A stretch of 64,000 nt of DNA from Myxococcales bacterium. Its GTDB lineage: Bacteria > Myxococcota_A > Polyangia > Haliangiales > Haliangiaceae. The stretch covers positions 16,846 through 80,845 of the forward strand of contig JAQBQE010000011.1 of assembly GCA_028287135.1 (NCBI GenBank), read 5' to 3'. Position 1 is the stretch's first letter, and each line of letters opens with the position of its first letter. Positions 47,235-56,587 of this stretch are shown here, piece by piece. The notes under the pieces are model-generated. The model saw only the letters and a program-made list of their open reading frames with translations, searched no databases and was not told where the DNA came from. Position numbers and translations under genes: made by a program.

Positions 47235-47750
47235 TCACCACAGCGGGCGCGCGTAGGTGCCGCCGGTCACGTGGTAGGTGATCACGCGATACTTCTCGAC
47301 GGCATCGGCGACCCAGATCGTGGTCGCCGTCGCCTGGCCATCGGGCCGGATGTCGAGCGAGTAGGCCAGCGCCGGTGTATCGACGGCGGTGGTCCCCGTC
47401 GTGATCGTCGCCCCCGCGGTCGCGTTGTAGATCTTCACGCCGTTCGGGATCCGCACGGTCTGGATCAGGGTCGGCGCCGGCGTCGACGGCATCACGAGGC
47501 CGGTCTTGGTCGAGGCCCAGATCGAGATCCGGTTCTGCTCGATCTTGATCCGGTGGACCCGGCGCGTGGATGCAGCGCGGAGCTTTGCGTAGTTGATCGT
47601 CGCGACGATCTGCTCGGACGTGCTCCTCGCGTTGGCACCGTACGGGCGTGAGGACACGGAGAACAACATGGTCGCGAGGATCGCGATGATCGCGACCACG
47701 ACCATCAGCTCGATCAGCGTGAAGCCGCGTTGCGCCCGTGCTCGCATCAC
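47235..47750 (-). CDS. FimU/GspH-like minor pilin
   Basis: A 171-residue prepilin with site QRGFTLIELMVVVAIIAILATMLFSV, followed by a beta-rich domain (SEQIVATINYAKLRAASTRRVHRIKIEQNRISIW). That first strand/helix arrangement matches the GspH/FimT domain. It is probably the FimU-like component of the priming complex. A 78 bp gap separates it from pilY1; it overlaps the next upstream pilin gene by 4 bases. Confidence 0.85.
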   Translation of the reverse strand: MMRARAQRGFTLIELMVVVAIIAILATMLFSVSSRPYGANARSTSEQIVATINYAKLRAASTRRVHRIKIEQNRISIWASTKTGLVMPSTPAPTLIQTVRIPNGVKIYNATAGATITTGTTAVDTPALAYSLDIRPDGQATATTIWVADAVEKYRVITYHVTGGTYARPLW

Positions 47751-48277
47751 GTGCCCTCGTTCTTCTTCTGGATCGTGGTGTCGACGCTGCTCATGAAGTA
47801 CATCGGCGGATTCGTCGCCCCCGTGCCGCAGATCGCGAGGATGTAGAACCAGTTCGCCGCGGGCGACGTGAACACAAACCCCCTCGGGTTATCGGTGGCC
47901 GGCGTCGGCACCTTGCCGGCGACGATCTCGTACGTGCAATGCAGCTTCGCCTCGGGAGCCACGACGTTGAGCGCGACCCAGTCCGCGGTCGCCATGCACG
48001 TCGCGGACGCGTAGCCCGCCTTCGAGTACGCCGGAGGACAGATCGCGGTGCTCTTGTAGCTACCGTTCTCTTGCTTGTACTGCTCCTGCTTGATCGCGAG
48101 CTCGGCGAACACCGGCGTGACCTCGGCGCCGGCCTTCACCTTGTTGCCCTCGCGCATGAACGTCGGCACGACGATCGCCGCGAGGATCGCGATCACGGCG
48201 ACGACGATCATCAGCTCGATCAGCGTGAAGCCGCGCTCTGCGCGCGAGCGGGTGTCCAGATGGCGGCCCATAACCAT
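47747..48277 (-). CDS. PilE/PilA-like pilin
   Basis: A 176-residue prepilin with site ERGFTLIELMIVVAVIAILAAIVVPTFMREGNKVKAGAEV, the classical PilA/PilE-type N-terminus, followed by a domain with paired cysteines (AICPPAYSKAGYASATCMAT, KLHCTYEI, AICGTG). It heads the minor-pilin operon. It may be a minor pilin of the PilE type; the major pilin gene is usually elsewhere, near pilB/pilC, and those genes are not in this window. Confidence 0.85.
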   Translation of the reverse strand: MVMGRHLDTRSRAERGFTLIELMIVVAVIAILAAIVVPTFMREGNKVKAGAEVTPVFAELAIKQEQYKQENGSYKSTAICPPAYSKAGYASATCMATADWVALNVVAPEAKLHCTYEIVAGKVPTPATDNPRGFVFTSPAANWFYILAICGTGATNPPMYFMSSVDTTIQKKNEGT

Positions 48278-48336
48278 CCGTCATCGTAGCACCCGCAAAC
48301 CGGAAGTGAACTCGAGAGCTGAACAGTCCCGATCAG

Positions 48337-49980
48337 TTATCGAAGTGGTTTGCCGTCGGTGTCCAGCTCCACCAGCCCACCCTGTCCCACATCTCCGCGG
48401 GTCGCGAGATCGGCCAGCGCCTCCCGCAGCGTGAGTGCCTTGCCGTCCTTCGCGTAGGGCACGTCCTTGCCGTCCTGGCGGACGATCACCGGCGCGTTGC
48501 CGTCGCCGACCACGAGGTAGATCGCCTGGCCGGGCTTGAGCTGCTTGGCGGCGGACGCCTTGACCTGCGCCTCGGTGACCTTGCCCACCTTGTCGACGTA
48601 GGTGTTGTAGTAGTCGAGCGGGAGTCCGAAGTAGACCAGCCCGCGGTACTGGCCGAGCGCGGCCTGGGCCGTCGAGAACCGGCCCGGGAGTCCGAGGATC
48701 GCGCCCTGCTTCTCGCGCTCGAGCTCGTCCTTCTCGATCGGCTTCTCGTTCTTGACCAGCCGCTTCACCTCGCGGTCGATCTCGAGCAGCGTCTGGTAGG
48801 TCGAGTCGGTGCGGACCGACGCGCTCGCATTGAACGTGCCGTACTCCTTCGAGTAGCCAAACCCGCCGCGCGCGCCGTACGAGTATCCCTTGTCCTCGCG
48901 GAGGTTCATGTTGATCCGGCTCGAGAACCCGCCGCCGAACACCGAGGCCATCATCGAGTTCGCGAAGTAATCGGGCGCGGTGCGCTTCGGACCGAAGTGC
49001 ATCATCGAGACCTGGGACTGCGCGGCGTTCGGGACGTGGACGAAGAAGATCCGTCCCTTCGGTCCCTTCGGTGCGGGCAACACCGGCGCCTTGGTCGCCT
49101 TGCCCTTCCAGCCGGCGAGTGCGCCACCCTCGAACAGCGCACGGATCTGCTGCTCGGTGAGATCACCGACGACGAACAGCCGGGCATTGCCGGGCTTGAG
49201 CCACTGGGTCGTGTACGCCTTGCAGTCGTCGAGGGTGATCGCCTTCAGCGACTCCTCGGTGACCACGGTGCCGTACGGATGCTCGATGCCGTAGAGCACG
49301 GGGCCCGTGACGCGACCGGCGACGGAGCCGGCGTTGCCCTTGGACTGTTTCACGCTCTCGATCCGGCGCTTGATCATCCGGTCGAAGTCCGACGCGCGGA
49401 AGCCCGGGGTCTGCAGCGTCTCGACGAACAACGAGAACGTCGTGTCGAGGTGCTTGGTCAGGCTACCGAGCGAGATGCCCTGCGAATCGTCGCCAGCGTA
49501 AGTCGAGATGCTCGACGCGACATCCGCGAGCGCCTCGGCGTACTGGATCTTGTCGAGCCGCTCGGTGCCCTCGGTCAGCATGCCCATGCACACGCCCGAC
49601 AGCCCTTCCTTGCCCTTCGGATCGGCGACACCGCCACCGTCGAAGTTGAGGTCGATCGAGACCAGCGGCAACGCGTGCTGCTCGACGAGGTAGACCAAGA
49701 TCCCGTTCTTCAGCTTGAACGGCTTGACCGCCGGCAGCCGGAACGGGCGCAGGGCTCCGGGGACCGGCTGCTTCACGCGGAATTCCTCGTCTGGGAACGT
49801 GAGGTCCTGCGGGGTCGCGGTCTGGACGTTACGGATGGGCTCGACCTCTGACTTCACGGGCGTGGTCTCCGGCGGTGGGGTCGGCGTTTCGGCAACAGGC
49901 TTCGCGGGCTGCTCGGCGGCGGGCGCCGGCAGGGTCTTGCACGCTGCGAGCGCAGCGATCAGGAGTAGGCGCTTCATCAC
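48337..49980 (-). CDS. M16 peptidase-like lipoprotein, inactive partner
   Basis: A 547-residue M16-family protein with a lipobox at LAALAAC (Cys14) and a proline-rich linker. The N-terminal half has the fold phrases PFKLKNGILVYLVEQHALPLVSIDLNFDGGG, but the zinc-binding HxxEH is missing: the expected place reads GLSGVCMGMLTEGTE. The C-terminal half keeps the R/Y-type substrate elements (GYSYGARGGFGYSKEYGTFNASASVRTD). It is therefore the non-catalytic partner of the M16 enzyme gene upstream, which it overlaps by 4 bases. Such pairs form heterodimers that digest peptides in the envelope. Confidence 0.9.
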   Translation of the reverse strand: MMKRLLLIAALAACKTLPAPAAEQPAKPVAETPTPPPETTPVKSEVEPIRNVQTATPQDLTFPDEEFRVKQPVPGALRPFRLPAVKPFKLKNGILVYLVEQHALPLVSIDLNFDGGGVADPKGKEGLSGVCMGMLTEGTERLDKIQYAEALADVASSISTYAGDDSQGISLGSLTKHLDTTFSLFVETLQTPGFRASDFDRMIKRRIESVKQSKGNAGSVAGRVTGPVLYGIEHPYGTVVTEESLKAITLDDCKAYTTQWLKPGNARLFVVGDLTEQQIRALFEGGALAGWKGKATKAPVLPAPKGPKGRIFFVHVPNAAQSQVSMMHFGPKRTAPDYFANSMMASVFGGGFSSRINMNLREDKGYSYGARGGFGYSKEYGTFNASASVRTDSTYQTLLEIDREVKRLVKNEKPIEKDELEREKQGAILGLPGRFSTAQAALGQYRGLVYFGLPLDYYNTYVDKVGKVTEAQVKASAAKQLKPGQAIYLVVGDGNAPVIVRQDGKDVPYAKDGKALTLREALADLATRGDVGQGGLVELDTDGKPLR

Positions 49981-51401
49981 TTCGCTCCAGCGGCGGGGTT
50001 CGTGGTCACGGTGAGCACGGCGGACGGCGACAGGTACTTCGCGACCGTCGCGCGGATCTTGTCGGCGTTCGTCTTGCGATAGCGATCGAGATCCCAGGTC
50101 ACGCGATCCGGGTCACCGAGGTAATGGTTGTAGGCCTGCAGGGTCTCCGCGCGGCCGAACGCGGTCTCGAACCGGCGGATCGTGCCGGCCTCGTTACCAG
50201 CGATCACGCGTGCGATCTCCTTCTCGGTCAGCGGCTCCCTCGCGAGCTTCTCGACCTCGGCGATCACGATCTTCTTGATCTTCTCCGGATCGGAGTCGGT
50301 CTTGAGCGTCACCGCGATCATGAACTGGCCCGAGAATCCACTGCCGCCCTGAAACGCGCCGACCGACTGCGCGAGCCCCGAATACACGAGCTCCTTGTAG
50401 AGCCGGCCCGGTCCCTCGCGCGACAGCGCGCTCGCGGCGATGTCGAGCTCCGCATCACCCTCACCGAAATTCGCGGGCGAGTGCCACACGAACTGGATCT
50501 GCGGCAGCTTGGCGAACGTATCCTCGACGGTAACCTCCGTCTTCTTGATCGACGGGGCCGGAACCGAGACCACCTTGGGCTTCTCGCTCTTCGGGAACTT
50601 GCCGAACCACTTCTCGACCAGCGCCTTGGCCTCGGCGGTGTCGAAGTCACCGGCGATCGCGATCGTCGCGTTGGCCGGGACGTACCAGGTCCGGAAGAAG
50701 CTCTGGACGTCGTCGACCGACGCCGCAGTCAGGTCCTCATGCTTGCCGATCGTCAGGTAGCGATAAGGATGGCCCTCGGGATACATGCCCGCGGCGACGG
50801 TGAACCGGGTCTTGCCGTACGGCACGTTGTCGTAGCGCTGGCGGCGCTCGTTGCGCACGACGTCGATCTGGTTCGCGAGGCTCTTCGCAAAGTGGTTCTT
50901 CGGATCCGGCACGCTCTTCGGCGGCTGGAGCAGGAAGCCCATCCGATCGCTCTCGAGCCACAGCGCGGTCTCGAGCTGATTGCTCGGAACGACCTCGTAG
51001 TAGTTCGTGCGATCCGGGTTCGTCGTGCCGTTGACGTCGGTGACGCCGATCTTCTTGAGGATGTCGAAGTGATTGTCGACGCCGACATTCTTCGAGCCCT
51101 GGAACAGCATGTGCTCGAACAGGTGCGCGAACCCACTCTTGCCGTACGACTCGTTGCCCGACCCGACGTGATACCAGACCGTGACCGCGACGAGCGGAAC
51201 GCTCTTGTCGGGGACCAGCAGGACCTCGAGGCCATTGGGCAGCGTGTACTTGGTGAACTCGATCTTCGGGTCCGGCGAGGCGGCCGGTACCGAGGGACGG
51301 AGCTGCGCGGGTGCACCCGCACCTTGCGCGAGGACGAGGGCCGGGGTGACCACGAGCGCGCTGGTGAGCGCGCCGACCACGGCAAGAGTTGCGGCTTTCA
51401 T
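49977..51401 (-). CDS. M16 zinc metallopeptidase, active subunit
   Basis: A 474-residue peptidase with a signal peptide ending VLAQG. The inverted zinc site is His93-x-x-Glu96-His97 (HLFEH), with the downstream Glu in LETALWLESDRMG about 76 residues later. The second, inactive half and the YGKTRFTVA/HPYRYLTIG region are typical of the PqqL/processing-peptidase group. It would act in the periplasm on short or unfolded peptides, together with the non-catalytic M16 lipoprotein encoded immediately downstream. Confidence 0.93.
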   Translation of the reverse strand: MKAATLAVVGALTSALVVTPALVLAQGAGAPAQLRPSVPAASPDPKIEFTKYTLPNGLEVLLVPDKSVPLVAVTVWYHVGSGNESYGKSGFAHLFEHMLFQGSKNVGVDNHFDILKKIGVTDVNGTTNPDRTNYYEVVPSNQLETALWLESDRMGFLLQPPKSVPDPKNHFAKSLANQIDVVRNERRQRYDNVPYGKTRFTVAAGMYPEGHPYRYLTIGKHEDLTAASVDDVQSFFRTWYVPANATIAIAGDFDTAEAKALVEKWFGKFPKSEKPKVVSVPAPSIKKTEVTVEDTFAKLPQIQFVWHSPANFGEGDAELDIAASALSREGPGRLYKELVYSGLAQSVGAFQGGSGFSGQFMIAVTLKTDSDPEKIKKIVIAEVEKLAREPLTEKEIARVIAGNEAGTIRRFETAFGRAETLQAYNHYLGDPDRVTWDLDRYRKTNADKIRATVAKYLSPSAVLTVTTNPAAGAK

Positions 51402-51504
51402 CGACGGGGAACGTAGTCGCCTCTCCAGCGAGGAGCAAGCATGGACGCCGGGTCGAGAACCTGCGTCACCCCGTGTGTCGCAGGGCTATGGCAGGCTGGC
51501 CTCG

Positions 51505-52284
51505 ATGCATGTGATGGAGCTCGGTCGTGGTCCTGCGGTGATGATCATCCATGGCAGTCCGGCACCGATCGCGGATCTGCTGCCGCTGGCGGAGCGCCTC
51601 GCGGTCGCTCACCACGTCCTGATCCCGGAGCTGCCCGGCTTCGGTCGAACGCCGCCCGACACGGAGATCTCGTCCGATCGGATCTGCGACGGGATCGCGG
51701 CGATCCTGCGCGCTCGTGGCCACAGCGCGCCGCGCGCGATCATCGGGTTCTCGAGCGGTGGCTATCGAGCGCTCGATCTCGCACTTCGTCGCAACATCAC
51801 GCCCGAGCTGGTGGTCGGCCTCGCGGCGCTCGCAACGCTCGAGGATGCTGACCGCGCCATGTTCCGAGCATTCGCCGCGAGCATCCGCGCCGACCCGTCG
51901 TGCGCGCAGATCCGACCGATGCTCCCCGGCCGCTGGCTTTCGGACGCATGGCGTCGCGCGCATCCCGAGGACGACGCGCGGGTCACCGCCTGGATCGACC
52001 TGACCACGCCGCAGCACCTCGCAGCCGAGCTCGAGGCGCAGGCCAACATGCTCGATCTGCGACCGCTCCTTCCCTCTCTTGGGTGCCCGTTGTACCTGCG
52101 CGTCGGCGAGCTCGATCTCGCCTGTCCACCCCCGGTGAGCGTCGAGATGGCGAGGCTGGCCCCCCGCGCCACCGTCGACGTCGTCCCGGGCTGCGGGCAC
52201 GCGTTGCTCGTCGAGAACGCCGCGGCGACGATCCAGCGCGTCGTGGATGTCGTGACCAACGCTGGCCTGCTACTCGGACGTTAA
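51505..52284 (+). CDS. Alpha/beta hydrolase
   Basis: A 259-residue hydrolase. The oxyanion segment is VMIIHGSPAPIADLLPLAERLAVAHHVLIPELPGFGRT. The nucleophile is in GFSSGGYRA (G-x-S-x-G), the acid probably the Asp in RVGELDLACPP and the base the His in GCGHALLVENAA. The start is inferred from the family N-terminus (MELGRGPAVMIIHG); there is no strong ribosome site. It resembles the hydrolase gene at 54406, and both adjoin a LuxR-type regulator of one family. Convergent overlap with that regulator's end is 15 bases. The substrate is unknown; lactone or ester cleavage is possible. Confidence 0.85.
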   Translation: MHVMELGRGPAVMIIHGSPAPIADLLPLAERLAVAHHVLIPELPGFGRTPPDTEISSDRICDGIAAILRARGHSAPRAIIGFSSGGYRALDLALRRNITPELVVGLAALATLEDADRAMFRAFAASIRADPSCAQIRPMLPGRWLSDAWRRAHPEDDARVTAWIDLTTPQHLAAELEAQANMLDLRPLLPSLGCPLYLRVGELDLACPPPVSVEMARLAPRATVDVVPGCGHALLVENAAATIQRVVDVVTNAGLLLGR

Positions 52285-53316
52285 GACGCGAGCCACCAGC
52301 GCGGCACGACTATCGAGACCCGCGCGATCGAGGAGTGCGGTGACGTGCAACTCGATCGCGCGCGATCCCGTCGAGAGCGTGGCGGCGATCGACGCGTTCG
52401 CCATGCCGCGCACGACGAGATCGAGTACCTGGGACTGACGAGTTGTGAGCTCCCAGCCCATCGCGCACCGGCGAACGCACGCCAGGATGCGTGCCTCGAC
52501 CGGATGGCCGCGCATGATCGCGAGATGGTGGGCGGCGATGCCGCGATCGCGAACAGGAACGAGCTCCACGAGGTCGGTGCTCTGTTGCCGGGCGAGTGCC
52601 TCAGCGATCGCTGCTGTCACCTCCGGCCGTGAGGCGTCGAGCAACGCGGCGCCAGCCGTGTTGCGTTCGAGGATCGAGCCACGCGGTCCGAGAATGAAGG
52701 CCGCAGCACCGAGACTCTCGAGTGCGGCTCCCAGTGCCGCGTGTACGCGCGGTGTGGATGCGAGTCGCTCCGCGAGGATCAACCGCCGCCGCATCGCAGG
52801 AACGAGTGCTGCGAGCGCCTTGGTCTGGCGTGGCGTGGGATCGTCCGGGTGAACGGCGCCAAACCACGCGAGCAGCGCGGGTCCATCGCACACGAGCGCG
52901 CGCAGGTGCTTGTGTCGATGAAGTCGCAGCGGCTCCAGCACCTCGCGGTAGATGCGCGACGCGGCGAAGGTTCCCGGGACGTGCCGATCCACCCATGCTG
53001 TCGACTCGAGGACCCGATTGCGCTGATTCGCCGGCGGGCGAAACAGGTCGTAACAGAACACGGATGATCGGGCGGTTTTCCGCACCGCCTGGTGGAACAC
53101 CCCGCCGACGTCGCGGCCACCCCCGACCTGGTGGAAGATGCCGAGATCCAGCCCGTCAGCCACCTCGCGCACCGAATAGAGCGACACGGTCTCCACGTCC
53201 AGGAGCTCGCGCACGGCAGGCAAGACGTCGTCCATCACGTCGCCGACCCCGAGCCTCACCGTCTCGAGCTCATGCCTGAGGTCCTTCACGCGGACCCGAT
53301 CCCGAATCTCCAGCAT
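52270..53316 (-). CDS. LuxR-family regulator, paralogue 1
   Basis: A 348-residue regulator. The N-terminal 180 residues are an unassigned sensor-like domain (LDVETVSLYSVREVADGLDLG, then RALVCDGPALLAWFGAVHPDD). A PAS-like stretch follows (AALESLGAAAFILGPRGSILERNTAGAALLDA). The last 65 residues are a LuxR/FixJ helix-turn-helix (LTTRQSQVLDLVVRGMANASIAATLSTGSRAIELHVTALLDRAG). It belongs, with paralogues 2 and 7, to a subgroup that says SVxEVADG where the others say CxCPxER. No acyl-homoserine lactone binding domain is seen. It converges with the alpha/beta hydrolase at 51505. No CTACGG motif lies directly upstream of it. Confidence 0.88.
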   Translation of the reverse strand: MLEIRDRVRVKDLRHELETVRLGVGDVMDDVLPAVRELLDVETVSLYSVREVADGLDLGIFHQVGGGRDVGGVFHQAVRKTARSSVFCYDLFRPPANQRNRVLESTAWVDRHVPGTFAASRIYREVLEPLRLHRHKHLRALVCDGPALLAWFGAVHPDDPTPRQTKALAALVPAMRRRLILAERLASTPRVHAALGAALESLGAAAFILGPRGSILERNTAGAALLDASRPEVTAAIAEALARQQSTDLVELVPVRDRGIAAHHLAIMRGHPVEARILACVRRCAMGWELTTRQSQVLDLVVRGMANASIAATLSTGSRAIELHVTALLDRAGLDSRAALVARVLTSE

Positions 53317-53362
53317 CAGCCCGCCATCACGGAAAGATCGTACATGGGTGCCCCGGTTCGAC

Positions 53363-54406
53363 TCAATCGGCGGTCAGCACCCGAGCAACCAGCGCAGCTC
53401 GGCTGTCGACACCGGCGCAATCGAAGATCGCGGTCATGTGCAGCTCGATGTTGCGCTCACCGACGTGGAGCATCGCCGCGATCGTCGCGTTCGCGAGCCC
53501 CCGTGCGACGAGGGCGAGTACCTCGCCCTGCCGGGGGGTCAGGCCCCAGTGCTCCACGCATGTGCGAATGCACGACGCCACGCGAGTCTCGGCTTCAGCA
53601 CGCCGCACGAGCGCGAGATAGTGGCGCGGCACGCCACGCTCGGCGAGCGGCACGAGCTCGATCCCGAGGCGGTTCGCTCGTCCCGCCGCCGCATCGACGA
53701 GCGCCTGCACGACATCGGCACGGTGCTCGTCGAGCAGCACGCGCCCGGCCGCGTTGGTCTCGTGGATCGTGCCCCGGGCTCCGACCACGAAGGCCGCACT
53801 GCCCACATGCTCGAGTGCGCCGCGCAATGCGCTCGAGACCCGATGCGCCTGCGCGAGGTGCCTGTCCACGGTCAACCGCTGCTGCATCACGGGCACGAGC
53901 GCGGACAGCAACCGTTTTTGTCGTCGGCTCACCGGGCCGGGATGCAAGGCGCCGAACCAGGCGAGCAGCGACGGTCCCTCGCAGAGCAAGGCTCTCGGCT
54001 GTCGGTGGGCGTGGAGCTTGAGCGGCGCGAGCACCTCGCGACACATCCGCGATGCATCCCACGTCCCGGGCTGCTCGCGATCGATCCACGCGGTCGCCTC
54101 GACCACCCGGTTGCGTTGGGAGGGCGCGGGCAGTAGCAGGTCGTAATAGAACACGGACGTCGCCCGGGTCTCCACCGCGCGGCGCAAGAGCTCACCGCAC
54201 CGCGGGTTGCCGCCGGCCTGGTTCCAGCGACTGACGTGCCAGCCGTCGGCAACCTCCGATACCGAGTAGAGCAGGACCGTCTCGGTGTCGAGCAAGTCAC
54301 GTACTTCGTCGACGATCGCCGGCATCGAGCACGCGGTGTCGAGCCGGACCGTCTGCAGCTCCGAGCGGAGCGCCGCGATTCGCTTCTCGTCGGTCCGCGC
54401 GAGCAT
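53363..54406 (-). CDS. LuxR-family regulator, paralogue 2
   Basis: A 347-residue paralogue of the preceding regulator, same three-part plan: sensor-like domain (TETVLLYSVSEVADGWHVSR and RALLCEGPSLLAWFGALHPG), PAS-like segment (ALEHVGSAAFVVGARGTIHETNAAGRVLLDE) and C-terminal HTH (LTPRQGEVLALVARGLANATIAAMLHVGERNIELHMTAIFD). The ATG overlaps the stop of the alpha/beta hydrolase gene by one base (TGATG), so it is translationally coupled to it. Since the hydrolase and regulator are one transcript, a control loop on the hydrolase product is plausible but unproven. Confidence 0.88.
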   Translation of the reverse strand: MLARTDEKRIAALRSELQTVRLDTACSMPAIVDEVRDLLDTETVLLYSVSEVADGWHVSRWNQAGGNPRCGELLRRAVETRATSVFYYDLLLPAPSQRNRVVEATAWIDREQPGTWDASRMCREVLAPLKLHAHRQPRALLCEGPSLLAWFGALHPGPVSRRQKRLLSALVPVMQQRLTVDRHLAQAHRVSSALRGALEHVGSAAFVVGARGTIHETNAAGRVLLDEHRADVVQALVDAAAGRANRLGIELVPLAERGVPRHYLALVRRAEAETRVASCIRTCVEHWGLTPRQGEVLALVARGLANATIAAMLHVGERNIELHMTAIFDCAGVDSRAALVARVLTAD

Positions 54407-55170
54407 CAGCCGAGCTCCGCGACGATCGCCGCCGTGGTCGCGGCCGCATCCTCGACCAGGAGCGCATGCCCGCACCCGACCACCCGATCGAGCCGCGCAT
54501 GGGGAGCGGCGCGCACGATGTCCTCGCTCCACCCGGGCGGACAGCCGACATCGAGCTCGCCGACCCGCGCGTACACGCGAGCGCTCAGCAGCTTGAGCTC
54601 GGGGCGAAGATCGCGCGACGCCGCGAGCGCCTCCAGCTCGCGCGCGAGCGCCGTCGGGTTCGTGAGATCGCGCCATGCGACCACGCGCGCCACCTCGTCG
54701 GGATGCGCAGCGGCCCACGTCGGCGACAGCATAGTGTCCTGCATGATCCCGCGGACCTCGTCGGATCCCAGGTAGGAAGGCTCGCTTGCCAGGCGCCGGG
54801 CAAGCGAACGCCGGAGCTCGCGTGCCTTGGCATCGAAGCACGCGACCCCTGCGATCGAGATCACGTGACGGGCGGCAAGAGGATGGCGGAGCACGAGGTC
54901 GAACGCGCGGTACGCGCCCGTCGAGAACCCGACGACACCGGCCACCGCCGTGACCCCGCGCTGTCGCAGCATGTCGTACAGCGCGTCGCCGACCGCTTCG
55001 ATCGAGGAATTCTCGAGCGGTGTTGACGCGCCGTAGCCGGGAAGCTCGGGCACGAGGACCCGATAGCGCCGTGACAGCGCGTCGACGACCGGCGCCCAGT
55101 CCGCCCTCGGGGACGGGGTCCCATGCAGCAGCAACACGGCCTCTCCCTTCCCCGCATCTCCCACGAACAT
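54406..55170 (-). CDS. Alpha/beta hydrolase
   Basis: A 254-residue hydrolase close to the one at 51505. LLLHGTPSPRADW is the oxyanion region, VVGFSTGAYRAFDLVLRHP the nucleophile elbow (G-F-S-T-G), and VGCGHALLVEDAAATT the base His. The acid is probably the Asp of RVGELDVGCPPGW. It is the first gene of a two-gene unit with LuxR paralogue 2. The start at 55170 leaves a short 110 bp gap to divergent paralogue 3, containing motif site a. Confidence 0.87.
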   Translation of the reverse strand: MFVGDAGKGEAVLLLHGTPSPRADWAPVVDALSRRYRVLVPELPGYGASTPLENSSIEAVGDALYDMLRQRGVTAVAGVVGFSTGAYRAFDLVLRHPLAARHVISIAGVACFDAKARELRRSLARRLASEPSYLGSDEVRGIMQDTMLSPTWAAAHPDEVARVVAWRDLTNPTALARELEALAASRDLRPELKLLSARVYARVGELDVGCPPGWSEDIVRAAPHARLDRVVGCGHALLVEDAAATTAAIVAELG

Positions 55171-55210
55171 CGATGACCACGGTTGCAGCCTTCGCGCTCG
55201 AGATCAAGCA

Positions 55211-55226
55211 CTACGGGAAACCGAAG
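55211..55226. promoter_or_regulatory. CTACGG-GAAA-CCGAAG motif, site a
   Basis: Sixteen-base near-palindrome, arms CTACGG and CCGAAG with a four-base spacer. On the plus strand it ends 55 bp before the ATG of paralogue 3, and a TACCAT box begins 35 bases after the motif. On the minus strand it starts 40 bp before the hydrolase gene at 55170, so it may serve both directions. Confidence 0.6.
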
Positions 55227-55281
55227 GGCCGCCACCTCGCATCGGCGGCGCGCCCGGTCCTACCATCTACGACGCTGATCA

Positions 55282-56325
55282 ATGGGGAAGCTAACCAAAT
55301 CTGATCACGTGCGGCTCGACGAGCTCGGCGCGGAGCTCAACATCCTCAAGCTGGGGGCTCCCTCGGCAATCCGCAGCGTGCTCGCGGAGTTCCGAGTCCT
55401 CGCTGAGCTCGAGTCAATGCTTTGCATGAGCCCGGTCGAGCGAACGACCGGCTGGGGCCTCGAGCGGTTCGAGTGCGTGAATTTCGCAAATGACACCAAG
55501 TTCCGCCAGCTCTCGGTGGCGTTCCTCGAGCGCGCGCCGCGCCGGTTCGGCTGGTTCGATCCGATCCGGCCGGAGCCCGCGCAGCGTAACGTCGTGCTCG
55601 ATCTCGACGATCTCGTCACGCGCGAGGAGCTGGAGCGTTCGCCCGGCTATGCCGAGGTTTTGGCCCCGCTCCGGCTCCAGGGCACCCACCAGATTCGCGC
55701 GTTGATCTGCGATGGCGCATCGCTGCTCGGCTGGTTCGGAGCGTTTCATCCCGAGCGCGCGGACGAGCGCCAGCAGGAGCTGATGATCGCGATGATCCCG
55801 GCGATGCGCCGGCGGCTCTCGATTGAACGGCAGCTCGACGCAGCCGCCATGACGGCCGCTGCGCTCGAGACCACGCTCGAGCAGCTCGGGGTGCCCGCGT
55901 TCATCGTGAGCGCCACCGGCCGCGTGTTCGACGCGAACCAGGTCGGCAAGACACTGCTCGAGGCGCGGCGCGCCGAGGTCACCACTGCGCTCCGCGATGC
56001 GCTCGCGCAACGACCGTCGCAGATCCAGTTCGAGGTGACCCGGTTTCGTCAGCACGGAGCCGAGGATCACTGGCTCGCGATCCTGCGGGTCCGCGCCGTC
56101 GACGTCCGCGTGGTCCGCGCGATCTCGGGCGCGGTCAGCCGGTTCCAGCTCACCGTTCGCCAGCGCGAGGTCCTCGAGCTGCTGCTGCGCGGCGAGACCA
56201 ATGCGAACATCGCGACCGCACTCGCCATCACCGAGCGAGCGGTCGAGCAGCATGTCTCGGCGATGCTCGACCGCGCGGAGGTCGACAACCGATCCGCACT
56301 GATCGCCCTCGTGCTTCTGGGTTAG
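55282..56325 (+). CDS. LuxR-family regulator, paralogue 3
   Basis: A 347-residue member of the second subgroup (MGKLTKSDHVRLDELGAELNILKLG; LESMLCMSPVERTTGWGLERF). The sensor-like domain ends with RALICDGASLLGWFGAFHPE; the PAS-like segment is TLEQLGVPAFIVSATGRVFDANQ; the HTH is LTVRQREVLELLLRGETNANIATALAITERAVEQHVSAMLDRAE. It is the closest relative of paralogue 4 in the array. Transcription is divergent from the hydrolase-paralogue 2 unit. Motif site a lies upstream. Confidence 0.9.
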   Translation: MGKLTKSDHVRLDELGAELNILKLGAPSAIRSVLAEFRVLAELESMLCMSPVERTTGWGLERFECVNFANDTKFRQLSVAFLERAPRRFGWFDPIRPEPAQRNVVLDLDDLVTREELERSPGYAEVLAPLRLQGTHQIRALICDGASLLGWFGAFHPERADERQQELMIAMIPAMRRRLSIERQLDAAAMTAAALETTLEQLGVPAFIVSATGRVFDANQVGKTLLEARRAEVTTALRDALAQRPSQIQFEVTRFRQHGAEDHWLAILRVRAVDVRVVRAISGAVSRFQLTVRQREVLELLLRGETNANIATALAITERAVEQHVSAMLDRAEVDNRSALIALVLLG

Positions 56326-56517
56326 AGCAGCGAAGCCCGCTGACCACAAGCCTCCTCAGAGCTGAGTAGTGCCCACGCACGTTGAGGTAGAGGCCCTGAA
56401 CCGCAGGCGGCATCGATCAAGCTGCACGCGAGACGATCGACCGGACTCGTTCGGATGATGGTCACCGCCTCGACGCGCCCGCGATTGAGCCGACGGGCGA
56501 TCGGGTACCTCCAACCT

Positions 56518-56533
56518 CTTCGGGAAACCGAAG
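56518..56533 (+). promoter_or_regulatory. CTTCGG-GAAA-CCGAAG motif, site b
   Basis: This copy is a perfect palindrome in its arms (CTTCGG/CCGAAG, spacer GAAA). It ends 54 bp before the ATG of paralogue 4, and a TAGGCT box begins 35 bases downstream of it, the same spacing as at site a. Confidence 0.6.
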
Positions 56534-56587
56534 GTGAGCATGCTCGCGCCACGCACCACCCCGGACCTAGGCTGCGTACCTGCCGTG

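Noticed and set aside
43542..47651. A 1369-codon open frame on the plus strand
   Set aside because: It is antisense to pilY1 and a pilin gene; its product is highly Arg/Gly/Asp-rich with no motifs.
56518..56533. Intrinsic terminator at the CTTCGG-GAAA-CCGAAG hairpin
   Set aside because: No T-run follows, and the motif sits before a start codon at a conserved distance, not after a stop.
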